Part shown: positions 1 to 10,117 of the stretch, in pieces
How positions within the stretch are numbered: the first letter of the stretch is position 1
How the letters are laid out: the number at the start of each line of letters is the position of its first letter
Assembly: GCA_024516155.1 (NCBI GenBank)
Contig: JAJJXM010000007.1
Location: 1,150,150-1,214,149, forward strand
DNA length: 64,000 bases
Origin: Pyronema omphalodes
Lineage: Eukaryota; Ascomycota; Pezizomycetes; Pezizales; Pyronemataceae
Direction of reading: 5' to 3'
The notes under the pieces: model-generated
What the model saw: only the letters and a program-made list of their open reading frames with translations
Told to the model about the DNA's origin: nothing
Databases searched by the model: none
Made by a program: the position numbers and the translations under genes

Positions 1-545
1 AGGCTGCGGTTATTTGGGTTTAAATTGTCTTGGTACTGTCTGATTGCTGTTTCTTCCGGGACATTCTTGGCGTGGGGGGACAGGTCCAAGCACTCTTGTG
101 TACATTTTCCAGAGTCGAAGGTCACTTTTCCTTCCTTCCAGTCAATGTTCGGCTTGTATTTTATCAGCCATGGCAATTCTACGATGATGGGGGAATTGCC
201 TGTGGTGATACAGTGTAGTTTGATCCGCTCGTGATGATTGTTTATGGTTAACCACACGGTGGTATCGAGTGTGACCGGACTGCTCGGGAATCCCCCTTCC
301 GTCGACGGTTGATACTCTCCGTACCATTGTCTTCTTATCTAGGCGGAGCTTGATTGTTCCGGCGTAATCTTTGTCTATGAAGTTCTCGGTAGCCCCGCAG
401 TCTACCATAGCAGTGGTTTTGTGTGTTTCTTTGTGTTTTCCTTGAATCCTGACTTCCAAAATAATGTTTTCGTGACGTTGGTATTTCCCTATACTCGAAA
501 TAATGCAGGGATCTTCTGGGGGGTTCGGGTTGATGTTCTTCTTCC
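1..545 (-). pseudogene. G' element protease region, runs off window
   Basis: Seen: read on the minus strand, this stretch contains an aspartic protease core, with the active-site block DCGATENF near plus positions 375-405. Further left, in another frame, it carries residues matching the end of the G1 protease (NSPII, then LPWL, then IDWKEG). The change of frame falls near position 290, so the copy is broken by at least one indel. The remainder of pol lies left of the window. Family knowledge: retropepsin-like proteases cut the Gag-Pol polyprotein inside the particle. Context: it follows the gag at 567-1692 and belongs to the minus-strand element whose 5' LTR is 1698-2654. The assignment to the G lineage rests on residue similarity to G1 and on the shared priming-site sequence. 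It is not a working gene. Confidence 0.75.
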
Positions 546-566
546 CCAGGAGTGTATCCAACTTCT

Positions 567-1692
567 TTACTTCTGGGGATACTCTTTTCCAGATTCGTTG
601 GTTTCCTCGCTTTCGTCCATGCTGGTTTCTGCGGCTCGGAAAGGTTTTTTCGCGGGAAAAGGCTTTTTGTTTGGACAGCAGGCAGAGAAATGTCCGGTCT
701 TTCCACACCGGAAACACTCGTTATTCTTTCGTGGTCGTTCTTCCCCGAGTCTATCCTTGCCTCGGGATCTTCGGGTAACGTCGAGTTCCATTGGGGTGGG
801 CTTCGGTAACACAGTATCGTGAGTTCGCGAGTACAGGGTAAAAGTCTCTCCAAAGTCCGGTTACTACGGAGGAGCATTTCGGTTTCGAAGGCTGCGGAAG
901 TTGAAGAGTCGGTTATCAAGGGCGATGGATTTGTTGACATAATCCGTGATATTCCGGGGTTTTTCATCGAGGAGGGCGAGTTGTTTCTGGACTTCCATAT
1001 TCAGTCCATCGTGGAATTCATCGATATACATGGCATCATTATAATACAAGTCTGCCATGATTCGTTGAAAGTCCGCCCAGTATGCAGCTGCGGAACGATT
1101 TCCCTTCTTCATCGTCTTGAACTTGCGGCGGGCCACCTCCTTGTTGTCCGCTGCTCCAAACGCCCTACTGATGGCGGTTCTGAATTCCGCCCAAGTCCCA
1201 TATTTTCTAAGCCCCTCTTGCATGGATGGTTCGATCCGCGACCATGCATTTCCTCCGCATCCGGCACTGGCGTAGTTGACCTCCTTGCTGTCTTGGTGGA
1301 ATTCATTGGCCTCACAATTGAATTTGAATTCACATTGGATGAGGAAAGCCCGTAATTTCGATCTCTCGCCGTAGTACAGTTCCGGGTCTTCTATCTTAGG
1401 CTGGCCAGATAGAGGAGGTTAGTAAAGCTGTTGTGGGAGGATCTGGAGCTGGTCCGTCGTCATTTAGACCGCCGAGAAGGGGGGTCCTGGGTTTCCGAGC
1501 GGGGTTGACATACAGGAGTTGTTCTCGTCCGTAGCGGGGGTTTGTGGTCTTGATAGGTGTTCTGGGGTTACGGGGCTTGCAGGTCGGGCGTGTTCGTCGG
1601 TTGCTTCGCCGAGTTCCTTGAATTGGAAGGGATCCAGCATCGGAGGGAGTGGTATCTTGTCGGGTGTTGGGTACCTCGGGGGGAAGACGCAA
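567..1692 (-). pseudogene. G' element Gag, broken
   Basis: Seen: the minus strand encodes a retrotransposon Gag core at about 1223-864 (blocks such as GTWAEFRTAISRAFG and YWADFQRIMADLYYND). A CX2CX4HX4C zinc knuckle (CFRCGKTGHFSACC) lies at about 720-670. The stop TAA is at 569-567. The core, the N-terminal part (1692-1396) and the knuckle lie in different frames, so several indels have broken the gene. The site that is GGGAAAA in intact G elements reads TGGAAAA here, so the frameshift signal is damaged as well. Family knowledge: Gag builds the cytoplasmic particle and the knuckle binds element RNA. The true start is unclear, because no ATG sits in a convincing position. Confidence 0.75.
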
Positions 1693-1697
1693 TCAAA

Positions 1698-2654
1698 TGT
1701 TAGGCAACATCAGCGGTTACACAAGGGAGGTAGGCAACACGATTGTTCTTGTGGTAATCCTGATTCGAGTTTACTGGAAGGGTTTTCTAGTAGGAGAATT
1801 CTCTAACGTTGGGGAAGGAGGGAAGTTGAGGACAGGGTTAGGGGATCGGGGTTAGAGTTAGAGGTTCTTCCTATTCGGTGATTTCGTTCACAGAAATGCA
1901 CGGACGAATCAAAGTGAAGAGGAGGTTGATGGTGAAAGTAAGCTGATTGCGTGGAGAATATCTACGTGTCCTTTCTATCCATCTTTATACATTTTCCATT
2001 CCTCCTCTTTTTGTTGACGCCCGGGGGTCAACTCTTCGCATCTCCGACACTTCGGATTTCCCGGAATCCTCCCCGCCCTTCTCCACGCTCCAACTGTAAT
2101 TAAAAAATTTTCTCAACTAATAACTTAACCATTACGCAATTCCCTTCGCTTGCTTTTGCCCTTTTTATTCTTTTTATCTGTTCACCGCTCGAGTCCATTG
2201 GCGAGCTAAGCGAGCCTCGCTTGCCCCGATATCCCATATCCGAATCCTTCTCTTCGTCTACCCCCTTTCGCCTATCTTCCCTCACTCTGTTTTCCAATCC
2301 ATTTTACTGAACTCGTTGCGTTCTTATCGTGAAGCCCATATTCGTTCGGGGTTTCATATTTTGAACGGCTGAGTTGACATAGCTCGCTTTTTCTCGGTAT
2401 TCCGTTTAATTCCCCGTTCCCTTATTCCCTCCCGAATTCCTCGCTTAAGTAATTCGTTCGCTTATTCGCTTTTCTCGCTAATTCCTTCCTGAGACGGGTG
2501 TACCAACCCTAACCTCGAAATCCCCAACAATGGTGATTTTAGTCTTTTCTCTGCGTGGTAAATAGGTACCCCACGGCCACGGTTATTCCTATTGTCCAAA
2601 GGATACCAACCGTAATGACGGCTCCTAAGAGCATGTCACAGCTGATTCTTGACA
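1698..2654 (-). repeat. 5' LTR of G' element (957 bp)
   Basis: Read on the minus strand it begins TGTCAAGAATC and ends GCCTAACA, next to the priming-site sequence TTTGATTGCGTC that also follows the G LTR. The first 26 bases align without gaps to the G LTR start. A TATA-like TATAAAGA lies at 1989-1982. The motif ACGCAATCA (1951-1943) recurs as its complement just inside the LTR (1687-1695). CGTGA at 2655-2659 is one half of its target duplication; the other half is at 29063-29067. The sense start of this LTR, down to a stop at 2541-2539, encodes a hydrophobic segment like the C-terminus of the G third ORF. Confidence 0.85.
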
Positions 2655-3102
2655 CGTGAATCCAGATCAGCTGCGATTGGAACGATGGTGCAATACTGAT
2701 AAGGTCACATGTCTAGATCTTATCTTATCGATGAGATGATCGAGCCCTAACCCTAGTCACGTGTGCGCACATCAGTAGACCAGTGCGCATGCGTACTGAT
2801 CTACTACTGATAAGGGACAAGTGACCAATCTTATCTTATCGGGTGACATAATCGCTAGACCGTAGGTATGGAATTCCCATAAAAGGGATCGGAGTAGACC
2901 TCTAACCCTGGGAATAGGTGACGTGACCTTTTTGACAGTTTGGGCATTAAGCGTAACCCTAACCCAGGCGAGTGACGAGCGATGATCGATGACCGGGGGA
3001 TAATAGAAATAAATAAACAAACGAGTGCGGAATAATGAAACGAATGATAATAGGTGAATGAATGACGAGGAGGGGGAAGGTAATAATTCTCGAGCCGTGA
3101 CA
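2655..3102 (-). repeat. A' LTR, U3-side part
   Basis: This piece is homologous to the first ~450 bp of the A LTR on the minus strand, which starts TGTCACGGCTCGAG at 3102. It is cut at the CACGTGA site where G' inserted. Its other part is at 28494-29067, and together they rebuild one A LTR across CGTGA. The 28 bases at 3103-3130 are flanking sequence of unknown origin and include TGTCACGGCACAC, which resembles the start of a C LTR in the opposite orientation. Confidence 0.8.
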
Positions 3103-3130
3103 ATTCTCTCTAGCCAGTGTCACGGCACAC

Positions 3131-3649
3131 TGTCAGGGAACTAGGCACGGACGTTCGAAGAACACACTGAACACTACCGGCAGGGAGAGACTAGGCGGGT
3201 TCCGGGATGTGGGAACGGCAGGGCAAGGACCGAAGTGCACGGCAGACGGACGGCACACGAAACAGGGACAGGGACAAGGACAAGAATGACGTGGGGCTGA
3301 AAGGAGACGTCTTTATTGAGGACAAGAGAAAGACACAAGACGTTCGATGGAGAACTCAACGACGGGGACGCAAGCCTCCTTATGTACAAAAGGCGGCCAG
3401 CACTCTTGCTGGGCCATCATCCAACATCGCTACATGACAGCTTCCGTTCTCCATCATTTCACCTGCGACGCCACAGCTCTCCTGCTCATGGTACGTTATC
3501 CATCATCAGTCAGTCCATCAACAACAAGGGCACGGCACACACAACAACACAACCCAACACGGCAAGACAACGGCACGGTGTTGACAACAACAACGACAAC
3601 ACAATGATCACGCAACAACACAACGGCTCGTCAGCCGTGTGCCATGACA
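3131..3649 (-). repeat. 3' LTR of element C (519 bp)
   Basis: On the minus strand it starts TGTCATGGCACACGG directly after a G-rich purine tract (complement of 3650-3662) and ends CCCTGACA. It is clearly homologous to the 529 bp LTRs at 24026-24554, 29655-30183 and 38979-39507 but more diverged, and 10 bp shorter than its partner at 24026-24554. It contains short CAACAA-type simple repeats at 3530-3630. Confidence 0.9.
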
Positions 3650-3660
3650 GTACCCCCCGG

Positions 3661-4553
3661 TTAGGCTCGAGTTCTTACGAGAGGAGAAGTTTTGTCTGGG
3701 TATAGCTGGTGGAATCTCTCAGCGGCCTCGGTTTCTGATAGGTTCGTTTCCGGTTCCCAGGTTGGAGAGTCATGGCCGGTCCACTTGACGAGGTATTGCA
3801 GGTTTCCTCTTGACCAACGGCTATCCAGAATTTCTTCCATGAACCATTCTTCTTCGCCGTCTACCACTACCGGCAGGGGCGGTGGGATAATTTGGCCTGG
3901 GAGAGGATCCGAAGGGGCTGGGTTTAGTAGAGACACGGGGAAGGTCCTGTGATGTTTCATTGTCTCCGGTATGTCCAGCTCGTAGGCGTGGGATCCAATG
4001 GGTCGAACCACGGTGAAGGGGCCTAGGTGTTTGTTTTCTAGTTTCTTTGAGGGGCGCGGGTTCTGAGGTTGCGGGCGTCCAGCCATACCAGGTCACCTGG
4101 TTTGAAGACTGGCGCAGGGAGTCGGGAATTGTCGGCGGCTTCTATGTGGCGGGCTTGGGCGTATTGCATTTCAGAGCGTAAGACGTCATGGATGTGCGAC
4201 ATCCTCTCCGCTACCTCGTTCGCTTTCACTTCTCCAGGATTGTCTGTCCTGATTTCCAATTCGAAGGAGCATTTGGGGTGTCGGCCGTATACGGCGTAGA
4301 ATGGGGACAGTGACGTCGTATCCGATACTTGGTTATTTGCAGCAAATTCTGCCAGTGGTAAAAATTTCTTCCAGTCGTCTTGTAGATAACAGACGTACGC
4401 GCGGAGATATTGCTCCGTGACCGCATTGATCCTTTCTGTTTGGCCATCGGTCTGGGCGTGGAAGGCCGTGCTCGTGGCAATCTCGATACCCATGCAATTT
4501 GCCAGGTGTTTCCAAAAATGGGCAAGAAATTGCGGGCCGCGGTCGGACACTAC
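3661..4553 (-). pseudogene. Element C pol, integrase C-terminal part and chromodomain
   Basis: Seen: from 4553 leftward the minus strand encodes the second half of the integrase core. It has SDRGPQF with the second catalytic Asp, then the QTDGQTERIN block with the catalytic Glu, then YNN-like and RHIEAADN blocks. A frame change near 4050 leads to the KKLENKHLGPF linker and a chromodomain (EWFMEEILDSR, LQYLVKWTGH, TWEPE). Family knowledge: chromodomains of chromoviral integrases bind modified histones and steer integration. The first part of the same pol lies at 19584-22415, interrupted by element A. The frameshift and the stops upstream make it non-functional. Confidence 0.88.
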
Positions 4554-4689
4554 TGTCACGGCTCGAGAATCATTACCTTCCCCCTCCTCGTCATTCATTC
4601 ACCTATTATCATTCGCTTCATTATTCAGCACTCGTTTGTTTATTCATTTCTATTATCCTTCGGTCTTTGATCATCACTCGTCACTCGCC

Positions 4690-5230
4690 TGGGTTAGGGT
4701 TACACTCAATTCCCAAATTGTCGAAAAGGTCACGTGACCTATCCCCAGGGTTAGGGGTCTGTTCGGATCCCTTTTCGGAAATTCCATACGTACGGACTAC
4801 CGATCATCTTACCCAATTAGATAAGATCGGTCATGTGTCTCTAATCAGTAGTAGATCAGTATGCTCGCGCACTGGTCTACTAATGTGTGCACACGTGACT
4901 AGGGCTAGGGCACGATCATCTTATCGATAAGATAAGATCTAGTCATGTGACCTTATCAGTATTGCACCATCTTTCCAATCGCAGCTGATCTGGATTCACG
5001 TGACTAGGGTTAGGATTGCACCCGCACGCACACAAACTAGGGTTAGGTTTGTGACCGTACGCGCACAGCTAGGGTTAGGGTTACGGACGCACGCGCACGA
5101 TTAGGGTTGCGGAAGCGCGCGCGTGACTACGCTTAGGGGTACGCTACATCGCACGCGAAGTACGCTACCGCGCACGCTAGTTACGCTATCGCGCACGCGA
5201 GATACGCTAACGAGCGCGCGACGAGGCTGT
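4690..5230 (+). repeat. Telomere-like and CG-rich repeat block in A LTR
   Basis: Degenerate (C)TAGGGTTAGGG motifs recur at about 4691, 4746, 4900, 5004, 5037, 5070 and 5101. They alternate with ACGCACGCGCACG-type repeats and then a series of 'GCGCACGCGA(A/G)(T/A)TACGCTA' units. The same block is present in every A LTR in the window. It is part of the LTR and not a remnant of a telomere fusion, because it recurs at the same place in each copy. Confidence 0.8.
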
Positions 5231-5363
5231 GCACGCAAACACGCTAATTTGGTACGAACGCGTTAGCGCGTCTAGAACGCGCAACCGCGACCGCGTTGTT
5301 TACTTAGTTATTTTTCAGGACAAATCTGCAAATAGTGGCTCGGCGTGTAAGGAGGACAAATTG

Positions 5364-5371
5364 TATATAAG
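5364..5371 (+). promoter_or_regulatory. TATA box of A LTR
   Basis: TATATAAG, repeated in the 3' LTR at 19248-19255. It lies 44 bases upstream of the self-priming motif, so the transcript should start shortly before or at that motif. Confidence 0.7.
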
Positions 5372-5415
5372 AGGATTGTTTCTTTGTTTGTTTATTTTGT
5401 TTTTCTTTTCTCCTC

Positions 5416-5425
5416 ACACAGTTAT
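5416..5425 (+). other. Self-priming seed in A LTR
   Basis: ACACAGTTAT is the exact complement of ATAACTGTGT at 5697-5706. By analogy with Tf1 of fission yeast, the 5' end of the RNA would fold back onto the site next to the LTR and prime reverse transcription. The same motif is present in the 3' LTR. Confidence 0.7.
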
Positions 5426-5696
5426 TTGTTTATTTACAAATTCAAATACTTTGTGGAAATCTTTGTTTACGTCCTCGTTCTCGTTCCCGTCTTTGGATCT
5501 CTTTGTCCCTTGGAATCTTTGTTTATTTCCTTAAACTTCTAAACACAGAAAGTCTCTAAGTTGATGCTCGACACAGCATAAGAGTTTCTAACGTTGAAGT
5601 TATTATAAGGTTATCTTCATCGAACTCAAGAGTGAATAATTGAGAGGAGCCCTCAGGTTCTCCGTCAGCTATTTCTCCCTTGTTCACCGTTACAAC

Positions 5697-5706
5697 ATAA
5701 CTGTGT
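5697..5706 (+). other. Primer-binding site of element A
   Basis: ATAACTGTGT starts two bases after the 5' LTR end. It does not begin with TGG, as a site for a tRNA 3' CCA end would, and it pairs over 10 bp with 5416-5425. Confidence 0.7.
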
Positions 5707-5757
5707 AATCAGGGCCTGCCGGCTCTACCATCAACTCTCGATTACAACAAGCTTTAC

Positions 5758-7056
5758 ATGCTTCACAACCTCTGGTTCTACGAATTCATCAATCTATTAC
5801 CGATTTTCCGTTCTCTCGAAAACCCCGTCGTCCTCGACGAAATCGACATTGCTCCACCACTCGGAAATGAATACTCAGCAACTCGAATTCAATACGACGA
5901 CGAAACAAACATCTGGCACCTCTGTTAATCTCTCCAAATGGACCAAAATGACAAGGTCGTTGTGGTCCTGTACCTCAACGAAGCCGAAAGGCTGGAGGTC
6001 GAACAGGACCCCACAAAGGTCAAACTGGTCCGCAACACCGTAAAGGAATACGAACGAGACTGTCAACTTGGAGACGACCTCCGAGTTGAACTGACAGAAG
6101 CTCGAAAGGATAACTCCCCCTACGCCCAACGAATTACCGACCTGGAGAGGGATCTCGAAAGCGCCAACGCCTCCCTTCGACTCCTACAAGCCCTTACGAA
6201 CAACGGTCCCCTTCCGAATACCCGTCCTATCAAATCACACCACCCACCTGAGTTTTCCGGTGAACGCAAGGAACTCTTGAACTTCATTTCGAAAGTCAGA
6301 TCCAAGCTCGCCGGAGACTCCTCCCGTTTTACCGATGACCAACATAAGCTACGTTACACTTATGGATATCTCAAAGGCAACATCCAGAATCAAATTCAAC
6401 CTTACGTCCTTACAGATAAGATTAAGCTTAAGGATGTTGAGGCTCTCATTACGATTCTGGAAGCTGCTTTTGGAGATCCTGATCAAGTTCCAACTGCGTC
6501 TGCGGAATTGGATAAACTTCAACAGGGCAACCGTGAGTTTAGCCAATATTACGCAGAGTTCCAAAGATTAATGGCTATCTTGAACTACGATGAGAGCGCA
6601 AAGAAGGCTGCTCTGAAGCCTGGACTCTCTCGGGACCTTCAGACCAGTCTTGTCTACCAAGCCGAAGAACCTCAGAACTTCACCAAGTTTGTGGATCTTT
6701 GTATGAAGCTAGATTATAGAATTCGAGCGCATTCAAACACCACAAAATGGCACGTTCCTGCGGTCCCCAGTTGTTCCAGCTCCACGCCGTCTCGCCCGGC
6801 GTCCCACCCAACGAATACCAATAGTGGTAATTACGGATCGGCCCCCATTGACCCATCGGCTTCCCAAAAGGCTCAGAACCAACGCCGTCGTGATGAACGA
6901 ATGGCTAAGGGACTTTGTCTTTACCGTGGATCAGCCCATCATTTCAAAAGCGAATGCTCTACGTTGGCAGCAAACAACTCCCGCAAGATTCGCCTAGCCG
7001 CCGCCGAGGTTTTGGATATCCCAACAAACCCCGACGTCGACCAGGGAAAAGAATAG
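5758..7056 (+). CDS. gag: Element A Gag (main ORF 5938-7056, 372 aa)
   Basis: Seen: the ORF from ATG 5938 encodes a Gag with a coiled N-terminal part (roughly residues 30-85), a retrotransposon Gag core (GDPDQV, then REFSQYYAEFQRLM, about 190-240) and a zinc knuckle near residue 325. In the knuckle the second Cys is Arg (CLYRGSAHH); the A' copy still has Cys there. Upstream, an in-frame ATG at 5758 opens 56 codons ending in TAA (5926-5928). In A' this upstream reading runs on into gag, so the original Gag probably began at 5758 and this copy has lost its N-terminus. Role: particle assembly and RNA packaging. The ORF ends TAG just after a GGGAAAA slippery site, with the protease frame open at -1. 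Confidence 0.88.
7044..7050 (+). other. -1 ribosomal frameshift site (GGGAAAA)
   Basis: In the gag frame it reads G GGA AAA GAA TAG, the canonical X XXY YYZ form, one codon before the gag stop. The protease lies in the -1 frame. A possible stem (TCCA/TGGA with an extended arm, 7057-7088) follows after six bases. Confidence 0.72.
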
Positions 7057-9617
7057 TCCATCAACAGCCTGTTGGCTGCGTTGTTGGACCAGCCCCTGCC
7101 TCGTCTTTCGTTTCATCTCAGGCAATCGTTTATGTATCCGCTAGTTCTTTGTCAAGTAAACAAGAAAACGAATTGGATGGGAATCATTTGATCGTGCCAT
7201 GTACACTAACTAAACACAATACCAAAATCGATACTTATGCTCTCGTAGACTGCGGATGCACAGGAATTTCCTTCATGAACGAAGACTTCGCACGCCAACG
7301 CAACTTCCCCCGTTATCAATTAAAAAACCCCAAAATGGTTGAAGTAATTGATGGTCGACCCATTTCATCAGGAGACATCACTGAATACGTTGAAGTCGAA
7401 TGTACAATAGGAGACCATCATGAATTACTAACTGCCTACATTACTCGGCTTGGTCATTATCCCCTCGTTTTAGGAATCCCATGGCTTCGTAAACACGATC
7501 TTACAGAAAAACTTCGCCGACAACGATATCAAATTCTCATCACCGAACTGCCTCCCCCACCGAACCACGTTAACACCCACCCCTGTTAGGGGTATTGCTC
7601 CGAAACAACAGAATAAGATCTGTGCTATTTCAGCTACGACGTTTCGACGAATCGTATACAATGCCAATAACCGTTACGGAAAAGTCGAACAATTCTCCTT
7701 ATCTTTGAATGAAATCACCACAGCTCTTCAACCAGAGAAAGAGGAACCGGATCTTGAGACTATTGTACCCCCCGAATATCACCAGTACTTGGGAATCTTC
7801 GAAAAAGTCAATGCCGATAAGTTACCGCCCCATCGACCGTCGGACCACAGGATATCACTCGTCGATGGTTTTCAGCCTCCCTTCGGCCCCCTTTACTCCC
7901 TACCACGTCCAGAGTTGGAGGAATTGAAGCGTTGGTTGGATGAAAACCTCACCAAAGGTTTCATCCGTGTCTCTTCATCCCCAGCGGCTGCTCCCATTGT
8001 TTTCGTAAAGAAAGGCGATGGTTCATTGCGCTTGGTGGTCGATTATGGTGGAATCAACGCCGGAATGATCAAGAATCGCTACCCTCTTCCCCTGATGCAG
8101 GATACCTTAATGAACCTTTCAAGAGCTAAGTGGTTCACTAAGCTCGACAGTAGGGGAGCGTATAATTTAATACGTCTGGCAAATGGGGAAAAATGGAAAA
8201 CCGCCTTTCGTACCCGGTACGGATTATTCGAATCATTGGTTTTGCCCTTCGGGCTTACCAATGCCCCTGCAACGTTTCAGAACTTCATTAACGACGTATT
8301 GGCACCTTACCTTGACCGATTCTGTACTGCCTATTTGGATGACACCCTGATCTATTCGGATAATCTCAAAGAACATAAACAACATGTTCAATTGATCCTC
8401 GAAGCATTCGAAAAAGCAGGGTTACATCTCAAACCAGAGAAATGCGGGTTCCATCAGAAGGAAGTAAAATACTTAGGACTCATCATTAGTACAGAAGGAA
8501 TAAAGATGGACCCTGAGAAGATTACTGCAGTTCGAGATTGGGAATCTCCCCAAAACCTCAAAGATGTTAGAGCGTTTTTGGGTTTTGCAAATTTTTATCG
8601 ACGTTTCGTTAAGAACTATTCAAAAATAGTCCAACCTCTCACGTTACTCACACGAAAAGGAGTTCCCTTCGTCTGGTCAGAACCTCAGCAACAGGCCTTT
8701 GAGGAATTGAAATCGACATTTACATCCGCCCCCATTCTGGCTCATTTCGACCCAGACCGAGATGTTATTGTCGAAACCGATGCTTCCGATTATGTCTCTG
8801 CCGGAGTACTTTCTCAGTATGATGACGAAGGAATCTTACATCCTATTGGTTACTTCTCAAAGAAACATTCCCCCGCCGAATGTAATTATGAGATATACGA
8901 TAAAGAACTCATGGCTATCGTCCGGGCTTTCGAAGAATGGCGTCCCGAATTACAATCTGTTATTAACCCCATTCGAGTACTGTCAGATCATAAGAATCTG
9001 GAATATTTTACTTCGACGAAGCTCTTGAACCGCCGTCAAGCCCGTTGGTCCCAGTTCTTGTCTCAGTTTAATTTTAAGATTGTTTACCGCCCCGGTACCG
9101 CAGGCGTTAAACCAGACGCACTGACTTGTCGATCCGGAGATCTGCCTAAAGAGGGGGATGAACGCTCCCTAGAGAACCACACAACGATCATTAAGCCAGA
9201 GAATATCATTCACGTTGCGGCTGTTACCCCCGGTAATCAACAAACAATAACGAATTCGCAACAAACAATAATACCGGACCCACAACAAACAAACCCCACC
9301 TTATCCCAGCTCTTCACGGAAGCCTACGAGAAAAACGCATTCTGTACTAAGGTTATTGAAATGCTAAACAATAACACTCGTTATTGTAAAGACATTACAT
9401 TAGCCGAATGTACAGTAAACAATAACCGTTTACTCTACCGGGGAAGTTTCTGGGTCCCGAATTACGAACGTCTACGATTACGCCTAATGCAACAACACCA
9501 CGACTCTCCTACGGCTGGACACCCAGGTAGATCTAAAACATTAGAATACCTCTCAAGAACCTATACGTGGCTCCAGATGAGGACAGACGTGGAAAGATAT
9601 ATTCGAAATTGTCATAC
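7051..9617 (+). pseudogene. pol: Element A Pro-Pol, first part (protease, RT, RNase H, integrase start)
   Basis: Seen: the -1 frame gives a protease with VDCGCTGISF (about 7249) and LGIPWLRKHD (about 7470). A one-base insertion in the A-run near 7507, compared with A', shifts the frame. From there to 9617 one open frame encodes RT (FVKKGDGSLRLVVDY, then YLDDTLIYSDN at about 8335), RNase H ([16 protein letters not shown] at about 8770, then YEIYDKELMAI) and the integrase zinc domain (HHDSPTAGHPGRSKT, then RNCHT). The last codon is cut by element G1, and integrase resumes at 17245. YLDDT replaces the usual LDDI, and the A' copy shares this. With G1 removed, only the frameshift would block translation. 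Confidence 0.9.
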
Positions 9618-10117
9618 TGTCACAACGCTCCCGTGACATGCTCCTGGCCTCCGCCGTCACCACCGCAGGGCTATGGGTGATCGTCATCACCCTAGCAACC
9701 TGCTACGCTGTCATGAAGTGAAGGGATAGGGTTAGGGCAAGGGGCTGGGCCCCTTGCCGAGGATTTTCATATGTTCGGAGTTATTTCTTATTTGGATTTC
9801 TTTTAGGTATCACGGCGGCTAGGAAAATGTTGGAATCTTTTACTTCTCTCTTTTGGTATGTACTCTTTCTTTACTATTTGGAATTACGGCGGTTAGCCAG
9901 GAAGTTATCTCTTTCGGTATGTACTCTTTCTTTGCTATTTGGAATCACGGCGGTTAGCCGGTAGTTATCTCTTTTGGTATGTACTCTTTCCTTGTTATTA
10001 TTATTATTTGGAATTACGGCGTTTAGCTATCTTGCTTTCTTATTTGGAATTACGGCGGTTGGCAAATGTTGGGGAATGTTGGTCATGTATGTAGTTATCA
10101 CGGCGGTTAGCATTGGG

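Larger units (their letters stand above)
4554..5694 (+). repeat. 5' LTR of element A (1141 bp)
   Basis: It starts TGTCACGGCTCGAG and ends CGTTACA, and its partner is 18440-19578. The U3 part is unusual. It holds at least seven telomere-like TTAGGG motifs (4690-5110), CACGTG boxes including the 14-bp palindrome AGGTCACGTGACCT (4727-4740), a GATA-type palindrome ATCTTATCGATAAGAT (4918-4933), and a run of CG-rich imperfect repeats (5100-5230). A TATA box and a priming seed follow. Confidence 0.92.

Noticed and set aside
3520..3640. CRISPR-like CAACAA repeats in C LTRs
   Set aside because: Simple low-complexity repeats without spacers, in a eukaryotic sequence.
4690..5120. Interstitial telomere tract from a chromosome fusion
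   Set aside because: The TTAGGG-like motifs are degenerate, spaced, and occur at the same places in every A LTR, so they are part of the LTR.
5695..5720. tRNA primer-binding site after the A LTR
   Set aside because: No TGG start at the LTR boundary in A, G, C, H or F; the complement to the own LTR fits better in each case.
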